From: Calditrichota bacterium
GTDB lineage: Bacteria > Calditrichota > Calditrichia > Calditrichales > Calditrichaceae
DNA: 64,000 nucleotides
Direction: 5' to 3'
Assembly (NCBI GenBank): GCA_024278755.1
Contig: JAJRSO010000038.1
Location: 186,001-250,000 of the forward strand
Shown here: positions 27,181 to 36,418 of the stretch, in pieces
Numbering within the stretch: the stretch's first letter is position 1
Layout: every line of letters starts with the position of its first letter
Translations under genes and position numbers: made by a program
Notes under the pieces: generated by a model
Told to the model about the DNA's origin: nothing
The model's database searches: none
The model's input: only the letters and a program-made list of their open reading frames with translations

Positions 27181-27597
27181 ATGATATACATAAATAAAGA
27201 GTTATCCATTCCTAAAAAGGAAATTACGTTTACTTCTTCCCGAAGCAGCGGGCCGGGCGGGCAACATATCAATAAGACCAGCAGCCGGATAACCCTCTGG
27301 TTTAATGTGATATTATCGCCCTCGCTTTCGGAAGAACAGAAACAGCGCATTCTTTATATATTAAAAACCCGTATCAATCGGGATGGCGTACTGCAAATTA
27401 GTAGTCAGACTAGCCGCAGCCAGCTTGCCAACAAGGCAGCGGCGTTACTGCGTTTTGCCGAAATACTGCGCAATGCGCTTATAAAAAAACCGGCTCGAAA
27501 AAAAACAAAAATACCGAGGAGCGTAAAACTTCGTCGGTTAGAACAGAAAAAAAAGCGCAGTATGAAAAAGAAGATGCGAAGCGAAAAAGACGAATAG
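27181..27597 (+). CDS. arfB: ArfB-like (YaeJ) peptidyl-tRNA hydrolase for ribosome rescue
   Basis: A release-factor-like protein that frees peptides from stalled ribosomes. The GGQ catalytic loop is present (SRSSGPGGQHINKTSS), followed by the class-I release factor helix and a long lysine/arginine-rich tail that in ArfB enters the mRNA channel. ATG 27181 (138 residues) gives the standard N-terminus MIYINKELSIP; an in-frame GTG at 27157 would add 8 residues. No clear ribosome site decides between them. No other release factor domain is attached, which separates it from RF1/RF2. Confidence 0.88.
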   Translation: MIYINKELSIPKKEITFTSSRSSGPGGQHINKTSSRITLWFNVILSPSLSEEQKQRILYILKTRINRDGVLQISSQTSRSQLANKAAALLRFAEILRNALIKKPARKKTKIPRSVKLRRLEQKKKRSMKKKMRSEKDE

Positions 27598-27674
27598 AAA
27601 GGGAATATTGGAAAAAGAAAATACCTTTCAATAAGAAATAACAACCTATTTAGTAACTAAGAATTGAACGTCTT

Positions 27675-28910
27675 ATGGAATATATACAACTCTTCATTAA
27701 TGAAACGGGCTATTTCTATTATGAAATGGCTATCTATCTGGTCTTTGGCTTTTTAGTCGCCGGAGTATTGCATGTTTTTTTTCCGGATTCCATCGTGCGT
27801 AAACACCTCGGTAAGCCGGGTATTTTATCCATGATAAAATCCACTCTGTTCGGCATTCCGCTCCCGTTATGTTCCTGTGGTGTAGTCCCCGTTGCCACTT
27901 CTTTACGCCGCAGCGGCGCCTCCAAGGGCGCAACTGTTTCGTTTTTAATCAGCACGCCGCAAATAGGAGCGGACAGTTTTTTGCTGACATATTCGCTGTT
28001 GGGATGGGTGTTTGCGGTTTTTAGAATTGTTACCTCCGTTTTAACGGCAATCTTAGCGGGCCTTTCTCTACTCCTGTTCGATCAGGACAGTCCCGCCGAA
28101 AAGCAATCCGGTGATAATAAAATGAATCGTTCAACACCATTGCAACGTTCAAAAGAGTTGCCATCCTATATAGAATATGAACTTTTCGGTTCCATTGCCG
28201 GAACGCTTTTGATTGGTGTTTTGGTAGCCGGGTTAATTGGCGCCTTATTGCCGGAAGGATTTTTTATGCAGTATTTTAATTATCCGTTCCTTTCAATGTT
28301 AATAATGCTGGCTATCGGTATTCCTATGTATGTGTGTGCTTCGGCCTCCACACCCATTGCCGCTTCACTTGTGTTAAAAGGATTAAATCCCGGCGCCGCT
28401 CTTGTGTTTTTATTAACAGGTCCGGCCACAAACGCCGTAAATCTGAGTACGGTAAGCAGTATTATCGGGAAAAAATCAACGGCTTTGTATCTTGCGTCAA
28501 TTTCCATTGCGGCATTGGTTATGGGGTATTTATTTAATCTTCTGATTGGCCGAATAGGGATGGAAACCATTCTGCAGACACATCAGCACGAAATGTTGCC
28601 GCACTGGTTAAAATGGACGGGTGTTGGTATCCTTAGCATAATGTTTTTGATATACTATTGGAATCGGAAATTTAAAAAACTATTCACAAAAGAGAAGGGG
28701 GAAATAAACGTGTCTCATCTGGTATTAGATGTCAAAGGAATGACCTGCATGCATTGCGCCGGCTCCGTGAAAGGCGCCGTAGAGTCGGTTGAGGGTGTCA
28801 GCGATGTAAATATTGATCTGGACAATGGAAAAGTTGATTTTGAACTGGCTGATCCCGAACAGTTAGAACAGGTAAAAACAAGAATAAAAGACGCCGGGTA
28901 CGTGGTTTAA
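27675..28910 (+). CDS. Permease (ArsP/DUF318 family) with C-terminal HMA metal-binding domain
   Basis: A 411-residue inner-membrane protein. About eight to ten hydrophobic segments span residues 15-330, with the family signature PLPLCSCGVVPVATSLRRSGASKG near residue 60 (core PLCSCGVVPVA) and a second CASASTPIAASL near 215. A heavy-metal-associated domain (about 345-411) carries GMTCMHC. This resembles SO_0444-type Cu/Zn efflux permeases; export of a thiophilic metal is likely, the ion unknown. Its stop overlaps the convergent response regulator gene by 4 bp. Confidence 0.85.
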   Translation: MEYIQLFINETGYFYYEMAIYLVFGFLVAGVLHVFFPDSIVRKHLGKPGILSMIKSTLFGIPLPLCSCGVVPVATSLRRSGASKGATVSFLISTPQIGADSFLLTYSLLGWVFAVFRIVTSVLTAILAGLSLLLFDQDSPAEKQSGDNKMNRSTPLQRSKELPSYIEYELFGSIAGTLLIGVLVAGLIGALLPEGFFMQYFNYPFLSMLIMLAIGIPMYVCASASTPIAASLVLKGLNPGAALVFLLTGPATNAVNLSTVSSIIGKKSTALYLASISIAALVMGYLFNLLIGRIGMETILQTHQHEMLPHWLKWTGVGILSIMFLIYYWNRKFKKLFTKEKGEINVSHLVLDVKGMTCMHCAGSVKGAVESVEGVSDVNIDLDNGKVDFELADPEQLEQVKTRIKDAGYVV

Positions 28911-29569
28911 TCTTCGAATACAACCATTTTGGATGCACCGGAATACGTTTCAAAACGTGTGCCCACCGGATTCTGATATTTTACCAGAAGTTCTTTTATT
29001 TTCATAATGGAAGCATCCATTTTCTCAAAGCAGGCGAGCTGCTGCTGGGTTGGTGATTGCGAGCTTAGGGACTCTTTTAAAAGAAAAAGGTTGACTGTCA
29101 GAACGGTTAAAGGCTGGTTAATTTCGTGGTTGGTCGTGGTGCCCATCGCTAAGATAGAATTCTTACGTTCCAGTTCTATAACTTTGTCACGGGATTCTTT
29201 TAACGAAAGGTGTGTCTTGATACGAGCCATCAGTTCGGGGCGGTTAAATGGCCTGGTTACATAATCGGCCGCGCCCAGTTCAAATCCTTTTACAATCCCT
29301 TCCGAATCTGTTTTGGATGTTAAAAATATAATGGGGATGTCTTGTGTATCCGTATTTGCCTTTAACCGTTCACATACTTCAAATCCATCGATCTCCGGCA
29401 TCATGATGTCTAAGAGTATAAGGTCCGGTTCCTCTTCCTGAGCGGCTTTTATGCCTGCCATTCCGCTAATTGCAGTAATAACATTATAATTGTAGTTCTG
29501 CAAGATTAGTTCAATCATCCGCAAATTAAGGTTATTATCATCAATAACTAAAATTTTTGATTTTTTCAT
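28907..29569 (-). CDS. Response regulator with a DHp-like helical domain and no ATPase
   Basis: A 220-residue protein. A receiver domain (residues 1-120) has ILVIDDN, the phosphoacceptor Asp in LILLDIMMPEIDGFE and the late Lys-containing TSK. A helical region follows (about 130-205) with TTNHEINQPLTVLTVNL, which looks like a histidine kinase dimerisation domain with its His, but no HATPase domain follows. It could act as a phosphotransfer or dimerisation partner of another kinase. It is encoded convergently with the metal permease, overlapping by 4 bp. Confidence 0.85.
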   Translation of the reverse strand: MKKSKILVIDDNNLNLRMIELILQNYNYNVITAISGMAGIKAAQEEEPDLILLDIMMPEIDGFEVCERLKANTDTQDIPIIFLTSKTDSEGIVKGFELGAADYVTRPFNRPELMARIKTHLSLKESRDKVIELERKNSILAMGTTTNHEINQPLTVLTVNLFLLKESLSSQSPTQQQLACFEKMDASIMKIKELLVKYQNPVGTRFETYSGASKMVVFED

Positions 29570-29829
29570 ACCACATCCAATGTTGTTTCAATAAAATCTT
29601 CGGCAAGATAAACGAAATTATAAAAAAAATTGAGCGCGGGATCACAATTGCGGTAAATTTAAAGAAAAAACGGTACAATAGCGCTCTGTGTGAGGAAGAC
29701 AGGTTAAATAGTAGTATGAATTTACTCAGACTTTGACGGAAGGACAATTGTTGTATTAAAAATCAGGTCCGCAATCAATGCAGGGCTATGCAAATTAAAC
29801 TTAAAACGATTTAAATCCCTAAAAATTCT

Positions 29830-31617
29830 TTAACTTTCGGTAAGTAAGAGATTTTCCTTCCGGTACCGTTTAATTATCTGTTCTTTACTGACAACACCCC
29901 GGTAGATCCTTTCGTCGGTCGAATTAACCACAGGCAGTAATTCCACATCTTCCAGTTCCATTTTACTAAGCGCTTTTTCGAGGGTGTCTTCAGGAGTAAG
30001 TACAAACACATTTTCACTCATAATATCGCTGGCGAGTAGTAATGGAGCCAAATCACGATCAAATAAAAGAGGCCGTAAATCACGCATAGCGATAATGCCG
30101 ATTAATTTATTATCCTTACTTAAAACCGGAAAAGAGGTATCGTGCGAATTCATTAACAGATTCAGTATCTCATCAAATCCCGTATACTCATAAACAACCG
30201 TTACATTTTGGTTAATAATTTTATTTATTTTATGCGTTTTTAAAATATCCACATCGCGGCCGCCGGAAATATTCCTTGAAAACAAAGACATCTTCATTGT
30301 ATAAATAGAATTTTTTTCTATCCAACGGGCAACAAGGGTAGAGGTCACCGTAGACAGCATTAAGGGAAGAATAATGCTGTAATCGGTGGTCACTTCAAAG
30401 ATAATCAAAAGAGCGGTTAGGGGCGCATGAATGGTACCGGCGACCACAACTCCCATGCCCACAAGCGCATAAGCGCCCGGAGGCGCAGTGATTCCAGGGA
30501 AAAAGATTCCGGCAATATTTCCAAAGAGCGCTCCAAAAGTGGCGCCAATAAATAACGAAGGAGTGAACAAACCGCCGGTTCCCCCGGAGCCAAGAGTAAA
30601 CGAGGTTGCCAAAATTTTGGCAATTATAAATAAGCCGAGTAAATAAATTCCGGTGTGCCCCGTAAGCGCAAGATGCGTGGCGGAATCATCAAAGCCGTAT
30701 AATTCCGGAAAGTAAAAGGCGATACCGCCGGTAAGTAATCCGCCAATGGCCGGTTTTACCCAAACCGGAAGCGTAAGTTTGTCTTCGAAAATATCTTCAA
30801 TACCATACAAAGTGCGGATAAAAATCACGGATAGAATACCGCCAAGAAGTCCCATCAGAAGATAAAGCGGGAATTCCGCCGGACTATGTAACGCATATTC
30901 GGGAATTTTGAACAGGGGGCTGGAACCTACAAGATAATGCGAAATAGAAGTGGCAATAACGGCAGAAATTACAATGGGAGTAAAAACGGCCAGACTAAAA
31001 TCCGCAAGGATAATTTCCACGGTAAAGAGAACACCCGCAAGCGGCGCATTAAACACAGCAGCCAGACCGGCTGCGGTACCGCAACCAACTAAAACGCGCA
31101 TGCGCTGCTGCGAAACGTGTAAAAGTTGTCCGATAGTGGAACCGATAGCGGCTCCAATCTGAACAATCGGCCCTTCTTTGCCGGCGGAGCCACCGGATCC
31201 AATGGTTGTTCCGGAATTCAGAGCCGCTAAAAACGTAACCCGTTTACGGATTAGCCCGCCTTTGGTTATAACGGCATCCATTACACTGGGAATCCCATGT
31301 CCTTTTACTTCCGGTGATAAATAGTAGGTTAAAAGGCCAACTGTCAAACCACCGATGGCTGGGAAGAGAATACGCAGATAATTGCCAATCTGAGGACTGA
31401 TGAAATGCGTTCCTGCATGTTCAAACAGAATAAAATGTACACCATTGACGATAAGATTTAGTAAATAAGCGCCGAACCCGGTAAATGTACCAACTATAAT
31501 TGCTAAAAACAGAAGATATAAATCACCCGGTGTATTCAGTTTATAGAGTACACGTAACAGTTTACTTTGATAGAAACGTAGTGTTTTTGCTAAATTAAAT
31601 CGTGTATTATTTATCAT
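29830..31617 (-). CDS. ClC-family chloride channel/antiporter with two CBS domains
   Basis: A 595-residue membrane protein. The ClC motifs are present: GHGIPSVM, GSAGKEGPIVQIG (the Glu of the gate/proton path in GKEGP), FNAPLAGVLFTVE and GSGGTGGLFTPSLFIGATFG. About 10-12 helices cover residues 35-430. The cytosolic C-terminal part (about 455-590) holds two CBS domains that often bind adenine nucleotides. Channel versus H+/Cl- exchange is not decided by sequence alone. It is upstream of an intergenic stretch without a clear terminator. Confidence 0.93.
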   Translation of the reverse strand: MINNTRFNLAKTLRFYQSKLLRVLYKLNTPGDLYLLFLAIIVGTFTGFGAYLLNLIVNGVHFILFEHAGTHFISPQIGNYLRILFPAIGGLTVGLLTYYLSPEVKGHGIPSVMDAVITKGGLIRKRVTFLAALNSGTTIGSGGSAGKEGPIVQIGAAIGSTIGQLLHVSQQRMRVLVGCGTAAGLAAVFNAPLAGVLFTVEIILADFSLAVFTPIVISAVIATSISHYLVGSSPLFKIPEYALHSPAEFPLYLLMGLLGGILSVIFIRTLYGIEDIFEDKLTLPVWVKPAIGGLLTGGIAFYFPELYGFDDSATHLALTGHTGIYLLGLFIIAKILATSFTLGSGGTGGLFTPSLFIGATFGALFGNIAGIFFPGITAPPGAYALVGMGVVVAGTIHAPLTALLIIFEVTTDYSIILPLMLSTVTSTLVARWIEKNSIYTMKMSLFSRNISGGRDVDILKTHKINKIINQNVTVVYEYTGFDEILNLLMNSHDTSFPVLSKDNKLIGIIAMRDLRPLLFDRDLAPLLLASDIMSENVFVLTPEDTLEKALSKMELEDVELLPVVNSTDERIYRGVVSKEQIIKRYRKENLLLTES

Positions 31618-31732
31618 CTTTGGTACTAACTTTCTTAACCTGCAAATTACAATCGTATGCCTAAATGCATTGTGGACAAACCCGAAACCTACCGGGAATG
31701 AATAAGATATCTTCCGTTTCGTTTGAAATTTT

Positions 31733-32998
31733 TTAAGAATAGTGTTTTTTTATTTCGGCAACCAGATTATCAAAAGGAATGCTAATCTGCTCTCCCTTGT
31801 CCATTAATTTTAAAGAGACGCTATTTTTTTTGATTTCATCTGTGCCGATAATAACCACAAAACGGGTATTTTGCCGGTTAGCTTCACGCATTTGTGCTTT
31901 CATACTACGACCAAGATAATCCTGATCGGCACTAAAACCGGCTTTACGAATATCTTTAAGTAAACGTAAAATAAGCGGTTTTGCCTCGGTATCCATTCCG
32001 ATTAAAAAAACATCAAGCCGCTTTAATGGGGCCAGTTCTACCCCTTGGGCTTCTGCAACCATAATCAATCGCTCAATTCCCGAGGCAAATCCCACAGCCG
32101 GAGCAGGCAGTCCGCCTAACTCTTCTGCCAGCAAATCGTACCGACCGCCGCCGCAAATGGCATTTTGCGCGCCAAGTGCGTCGCTTGTAATTTCGAAGAC
32201 GGTGCGGGTATAATAATCAAGACCCCGAACGAGATAAGGATCTTCTTCGAATTCAATATGTAGGGTTTTCAACTGGGATTTTAAAGCGTGATAATGCGTC
32301 TCACAGTCCGGACATAAATTATCCAAAAGTTTCGGCGCCTTTTGGTTTAATGCCACGCAGGTCTCTTTTTTACAATCCAAAATACGCATTGGGTTTTCGT
32401 CAAAACGGCGCTGACAATCTTCGCAGTAGTGTTCAAGATTAGGCCGGATATGCTCCTGAAGCTGTTTTTTATAGGGTATGCGGCAAAGCGGATCGCCAAC
32501 GGAGTTGATTTTCAGTTTAAGACCGGTAATACCGGTTTTACGGTAGACGGAAAGCGCCGTGTCGATAATTTCCGCATCGGCGCCAGGGTCGGCGCTACCG
32601 AGCGTTTCGGCGCCAAACTGGTGAAACTGGCGTAACCGTCCGGCTTGAGGCCGTTCCTGACGAAAAAGGGGAGCGATGTAAAAAACTTTTGTAAGCTGCG
32701 CATTGGCATACAATTTGTTTTCCTGATAAGCGCGCATAATAGGCGCCGTCATTTCCGGTTTTAGGGTAAGCCTCTTGCGGCTGCGATCTTCAAAGGTGTA
32801 CATCTCTTTTGATACAATATCGGTAAGCTGACCAATGCCTCTTGAAAATAATTCCGTTTGCTCAAAAACAGGAGTACGCAATTCGGAAAAATTATAACAT
32901 TGCATCACTTGGCGGATTGTACCTTCCAGAGCATTCCATTTTACAGAAGCATCGGGCAAAATATCCTGAGTGCCTTTTATCCGTTTGAGTTGTTTCAA
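31733..32998 (-). CDS. hisS: Histidyl-tRNA synthetase
   Basis: A 421-residue class II synthetase charging tRNA-His. Motif 2 reads FRQERPQAGRLRQFHQFGAE, the histidine-specific A loop reads LVRGLDYYTRTVFE, and QNAICGGGRYD and GFASGIERL (motif 3) follow. The C-terminal anticodon-binding domain starts around residue 330 (DVFLIGMD). A short four-cysteine insertion (CEDCQ ... CPDC, about 192-231) is also seen in some bacterial HisS. The N-terminal KRIKGTQDILP start is typical. Confidence 0.95.
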   Translation of the reverse strand: MKQLKRIKGTQDILPDASVKWNALEGTIRQVMQCYNFSELRTPVFEQTELFSRGIGQLTDIVSKEMYTFEDRSRKRLTLKPEMTAPIMRAYQENKLYANAQLTKVFYIAPLFRQERPQAGRLRQFHQFGAETLGSADPGADAEIIDTALSVYRKTGITGLKLKINSVGDPLCRIPYKKQLQEHIRPNLEHYCEDCQRRFDENPMRILDCKKETCVALNQKAPKLLDNLCPDCETHYHALKSQLKTLHIEFEEDPYLVRGLDYYTRTVFEITSDALGAQNAICGGGRYDLLAEELGGLPAPAVGFASGIERLIMVAEAQGVELAPLKRLDVFLIGMDTEAKPLILRLLKDIRKAGFSADQDYLGRSMKAQMREANRQNTRFVVIIGTDEIKKNSVSLKLMDKGEQISIPFDNLVAEIKKHYS

Positions 32999-33180
32999 TT
33001 TAACTTCCTTTTTTATACAATTTAAAATCTGCGAAACCTAATGCGCGCCTCCCTGCAAAAAGCGGGGAAAATATTTTGAATTTCTTCTGTGAGAATCGGT
33101 TTGTACTTTTTTTTACAGGCCGAACCGTTTTATAATGAATATCCTTTAAAATAACGAAAAAATAAAGAAAAAGGAAAAAT

Positions 33181-33213
33181 AAAAAAGGCCGGTAAGAATT
33201 TCTTCTCCCGGCC
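33181..33213 (-). terminator. Rho-independent terminator of the superoxide reductase gene
   Basis: Read on the minus strand, GGCCGG and CCGGCC form a perfect 6 bp GC stem (33187-33192 with 33208-33213) around a 15 nt loop, followed at once by six T. It lies 22 bp after the stop codon of the superoxide reductase gene, as expected for an intrinsic terminator. Confidence 0.88.
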
Positions 33214-33234
33214 TATTGTTCCAATTATATTTTT

Positions 33235-33615
33235 CTATTCGCTAACGGTAACCTGTACTTCGTCGCTTTGCCATAAGCCGTGTTTGGTACAATACGCCAT
33301 AGCTGTAAGTTTCATATTTTTTAACGGTACGATATGAAAATCCACTTCTACCTGCCCGGCCATATTTCCCAAAACCCCGGGAGTAAAATGCGCTTCGGTT
33401 AAAAAGGTTTCACCGTTCCAAAGCTGAACATAGGCGATGTAATGATCAAAATCATCCGGATGCGCATATTCGTCGCCAACCTGCACTTTTACCGTAAATT
33501 TTTCACCTTTTTTTGCTTCTGACGCACAATGTACAAAAGCGGAATGGCGGTCGATATAATCCTTCTTTGCTTCTCTGTCGATTTGAGAAATATCTTCATA
33601 ACGGTTAATCTTCAT
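33235..33615 (-). CDS. Superoxide reductase (neelaredoxin type)
   Basis: A 126-residue one-iron superoxide reductase, reducing superoxide to peroxide without making oxygen. The centre II ligands are visible: His24 (RHSAFVH), the HPDDFDHYI pair and the C-terminal CTKHGLW Cys/His. The N-terminal four-cysteine desulforedoxin domain of two-iron enzymes is missing, so this is the neelaredoxin form. It is a monocistronic gene with its own terminator. Its presence fits an anaerobic or microaerophilic lifestyle. Confidence 0.9.
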   Translation of the reverse strand: MKINRYEDISQIDREAKKDYIDRHSAFVHCASEAKKGEKFTVKVQVGDEYAHPDDFDHYIAYVQLWNGETFLTEAHFTPGVLGNMAGQVEVDFHIVPLKNMKLTAMAYCTKHGLWQSDEVQVTVSE

Positions 33616-33835
33616 GGTTAATCTCCTATCTATAGGTTGTTTATTTGTTTTGTTGAAACATAGCTATTGCAAATATATTATTCAACATATTTACTCTCTT
33701 AACTAAAAAAACTTTTTAAATAATCCTTAAAGCGGGTTTTATTTTAAAATTTAAAAAATGAAATATCAAATAGAATCGGTTGAATGTTTTCGTAATAACG
33801 GTTAGATTTTACACCGTTAAACAAACGGAATTATT

Positions 33836-34603
33836 TTGGAAACTGTCACAACGCTAAAACGGGAAATTATTCAAATCGGACGACGTATGTACGAACGCGG
33901 ATATGTTGCGTCTAATGACGGCAATATTAGTGTGCGGCTGCCTAACGGAAATGTATTAATCACGCCTTCCGGTGTAAGCAAGGGCTTTCTAAATCCTGAA
34001 GAAATGGTTTTAGTGGATGCGCAAGGAAAAGTATTGAGTCATAAAAGTACGCCTTCGTCCGAATTGGAAATGCACTTAAAAATATACGAAAATAGGCCCT
34101 GTGTGGTAAGCGTTTGCCATGCACATCCGATTTATGCAACGGCATTTGCAGCAGCCGGAAAGGAACTGGACACCTGTCTGCTTTCCGAAACGATCTTTAC
34201 ATTAGGAAAGGTTCCGCTTGTGGCTTATGGCACACCAGGGACAAAAGACATTTATCGTGATCTTTTACGCTGGCTTCCGGATTACGATGCTTTTTTACTG
34301 GCGAATCACGGGGTCGTTACAGTTGGAAAATCACTATTAAAAGCGTATCATAAACTCGAAACAGTGGAACACAGTGCACATATAACATACCTTACAGAGC
34401 AACTGGGCGGAGGGAAATTATTATCCGTACGCGATGTGCGGAAATTGGAAAAATTAAAACAAGAAGCGGATATCTCTACAAAAACCGATTGCCTGACCAG
34501 CGATAAATCGACCATTTGTGATCTAAAAACTGTGCCGGAAATGTCAGAACTACTGGTTGATGAGATTGTTAAACGAATAATTAAACGTATACGTTTGGGT
34601 TAG
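33836..34603 (+). CDS. Class II aldolase/adducin family protein
   Basis: A 255-residue protein with a class II aldolase domain (residues 1-205). The zinc ligands are in CHAHPIYATAF and ANHGVV, the phosphate loop in SNDGNISVRLP and TPSGVSKG, and the catalytic Glu in PSSELEMH, as in L-fuculose-phosphate aldolase. The last 45 residues are an unassigned tail. The substrate cannot be set; deoxysugar-phosphate aldolase or methylthioribulose-phosphate dehydratase are the main options. The start is TTG 33836 with ACGGAA upstream. Confidence 0.85.
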   Translation: METVTTLKREIIQIGRRMYERGYVASNDGNISVRLPNGNVLITPSGVSKGFLNPEEMVLVDAQGKVLSHKSTPSSELEMHLKIYENRPCVVSVCHAHPIYATAFAAAGKELDTCLLSETIFTLGKVPLVAYGTPGTKDIYRDLLRWLPDYDAFLLANHGVVTVGKSLLKAYHKLETVEHSAHITYLTEQLGGGKLLSVRDVRKLEKLKQEADISTKTDCLTSDKSTICDLKTVPEMSELLVDEIVKRIIKRIRLG

Positions 34604-34636
34604 GGGAGAGTCTTTATAATCCATTTCGTAAAACAT

Positions 34637-34748
34637 GAGTTCACTATAAAAACCACGAATTTACACGAATCTATTTAATGTAATTTCAATAAAAACAATC
34701 CGTGTCTTTCTGTGGAAATCGGTGGCTATGCCTTTTTAGACTGGACCC
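34637..34748 (+). mobile_element. MITE, copy 2 (112 bp) with AAAACAT target duplication
   Basis: It starts GAGTTCACTATAAAAAC and ends CTTTTTAGACTGGACCC. It aligns with copy 1 (5682-5802) with few substitutions and one 9 bp gap in the left arm. It is bounded by AAAACAT at 34630-34636 and 34749-34755. The long conserved interior and clean duplication point to recent movement relative to copy 3. It lies just upstream of the adenosine-specific kinase operon. Confidence 0.88.
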
Positions 34749-34839
34749 AAAACATATATTTAAAATTTCGGTGCGGTCAGAAATTTGTTTGCAACATGTA
34801 TTTTTGTAAATTTATTTATAAATAAAAAGTGAGGCCTGT

Positions 34840-35322
34840 ATGGAAATAAAAGTACTTCCCATCGAAAAGCCCGAAGATTTAAATTTTATTCTCGGACATT
34901 CTCATTTTATTAAGACCGTGGAAGATGTGCACGAGGCGGTGGTAAATATTAATCCTGCCATTCAATTCGGCCTGGCTTTTTGTGAGGCCTCTCAGGATGC
35001 ATTAGTGCGGTTCAGCGGTACGGATAACAAACTGATAGAATTGGCTAAGAAAAACGCATTGAATCTTGGCGCAGGGCACAGTTTTATCTTATTTCTTGGA
35101 AACGCATTTCCTGTGAATGTGTTAAATGCGATAAAAAATGTTCCGGAAGTAACGCGTATTTTTTGCGCCACAGCAAACCCGGTGGAAGTTATAATAGCCG
35201 AAACAGAACAGGGGCGCGCTATTTTAGGCGTTGTGGACGGAATACATACGAAAGGCGTTGAAACCGAAGAAGATATTGTGAAACGCAAAAAACTTTTAAG
35301 GACAATAGGATATAAATTTTAA
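34840..35322 (+). CDS. Adenosine-specific kinase family protein (DUF355)
   Basis: A 160-residue protein of the Adenosine_kin family. Recognised blocks are LGHSHFIKTVEDVHEA, FGLAFCEASQDALVRFSGTD, LGAGHSFILFLGNAFPVNVLNAIK and CATANPVEVI. The family was named from a structure with adenosine-type ligands; the in vivo reaction is not well defined. It is the first gene of a seven-gene plus-strand run (34840-40002) with short gaps, so it is probably co-transcribed with the genes for HEAT-like, fpg and tsaD proteins. GTGAGG precedes the ATG. Confidence 0.85.
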   Translation: MEIKVLPIEKPEDLNFILGHSHFIKTVEDVHEAVVNINPAIQFGLAFCEASQDALVRFSGTDNKLIELAKKNALNLGAGHSFILFLGNAFPVNVLNAIKNVPEVTRIFCATANPVEVIIAETEQGRAILGVVDGIHTKGVETEEDIVKRKKLLRTIGYKF

Positions 35323-35342
35323 ACAAGGATGAAAAAACGCAG

Positions 35343-35960
35343 ATGCAGACGCTTCAGACACTGTTTGATTATTACAAAGACACGACGCCCTCAAAAGGAA
35401 AATTAAAAGAGGCTGCAAATGTTTTGATCCATATATGCAAAGCCGTACGAGTGAGTAAACCTGAGGATATTGGGCCGGATAAGTTCGAAAATATTCCTCA
35501 TGCGCTGGATCTGTTTTATGGAATACATAAAGAGAAAGCCGCGCAGGATAAAGGTATTTTTGCCGAAATGATAGGGCGTTTCGGGCCACGGGCAGGCTGG
35601 GAAAAACCGTTCGAAAAATTGCTTCTTGATGCCGATGACAACCTAAGACAGTTTAGTTTGAATGCGTTGGAGTTTTGTGGAAGCAGAGAGCCCAGCCTTA
35701 TCATACCCTACATTGAAAGGACCTTTCAATCCAAAGATATTCTGATGCGTACGGTGGCGGCTATTTTAATAGGAAAAATTTATTGCTCAGGGCATAGTGC
35801 CTTTATAAAATCTGTTATCCTACAGTGGAAAGAAGGAGACGGCCGTTTGTTTATTCAGGAAATTTATTCCAACTTACGGTTTTCTCAGCAAAATGGTATT
35901 CAAAATGAAGCCTGCCGTTCGTTAAAAAACTGGCTGCAACAGGAATTTAATTTTTCATAA
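35343..35960 (+). CDS. Helical-repeat (HEAT-like) protein of unknown function
   Basis: A 205-residue soluble protein with no signal peptide. Residues about 90-190 read as consecutive amphipathic helices (LLLDADDNLRQFSLNALEF, then IERTFQSKDILMRTVAAIL), which is the HEAT-repeat spacing. No enzyme motif is seen. AAGGATG lies upstream of the ATG, 20 bp after the adenosine-specific kinase gene. A scaffold role is likely but not shown. Confidence 0.6.
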   Translation: MQTLQTLFDYYKDTTPSKGKLKEAANVLIHICKAVRVSKPEDIGPDKFENIPHALDLFYGIHKEKAAQDKGIFAEMIGRFGPRAGWEKPFEKLLLDADDNLRQFSLNALEFCGSREPSLIIPYIERTFQSKDILMRTVAAILIGKIYCSGHSAFIKSVILQWKEGDGRLFIQEIYSNLRFSQQNGIQNEACRSLKNWLQQEFNFS

Positions 35961-35997
35961 TCCGGTAATTCGTCTGCTATTTGTCAGGGAATGAAAT

Positions 35998-36369
35998 ATG
36001 TTTGTTAAAATCAAGCAGGAGGTGTTAAAAGAACAGGATGCCAATAAATCCTGGTATCGTGATGTGGAAAATGAATGCGACCTGTTTATTTGGCTAAATA
36101 CGAGCGATAATTTAAAACATTTTCAACTTTGGTATAAAAACAATCTCCTCGAATGGGATAGGCAAAAAGGACTTAAAAGCGGATCACTTGATGAGGAGAC
36201 GGGTTCCTTTAAAAACTATCAGTCTCCGAGTTATCACTATCACCGGAGTTTTAATAACGAACTTGCACTAAAAATGATAGGATTCCTCGGCGATTCCCTT
36301 GAAGCAAATGAAGAACGAAATATTTTAACTAAAATTATAGAAATGCTCAGGAAATCCATTCAGTTATGA
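35998..36369 (+). CDS. Hypothetical protein, 123 residues
   Basis: Not recognised. It is a charged soluble protein rich in aromatic residues in its first half (WYRDVENECDLFIWL, FQLWYKNNLLEW) with a His/Tyr cluster (YHYHRSF) in the middle and a C-terminal helix. It has no signal peptide or membrane segment. It sits 37 bp after the HEAT-like gene and 49 bp before fpg, in the same direction. It is probably real because of operon position and length; its function is unknown. Confidence 0.6.
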   Translation: MFVKIKQEVLKEQDANKSWYRDVENECDLFIWLNTSDNLKHFQLWYKNNLLEWDRQKGLKSGSLDEETGSFKNYQSPSYHYHRSFNNELALKMIGFLGDSLEANEERNILTKIIEMLRKSIQL

Positions 36370-36418
36370 AGAAAAATATTGAAACTATTAGCGATAAAAT
36401 TTTAAAAAGAGAAAAATA

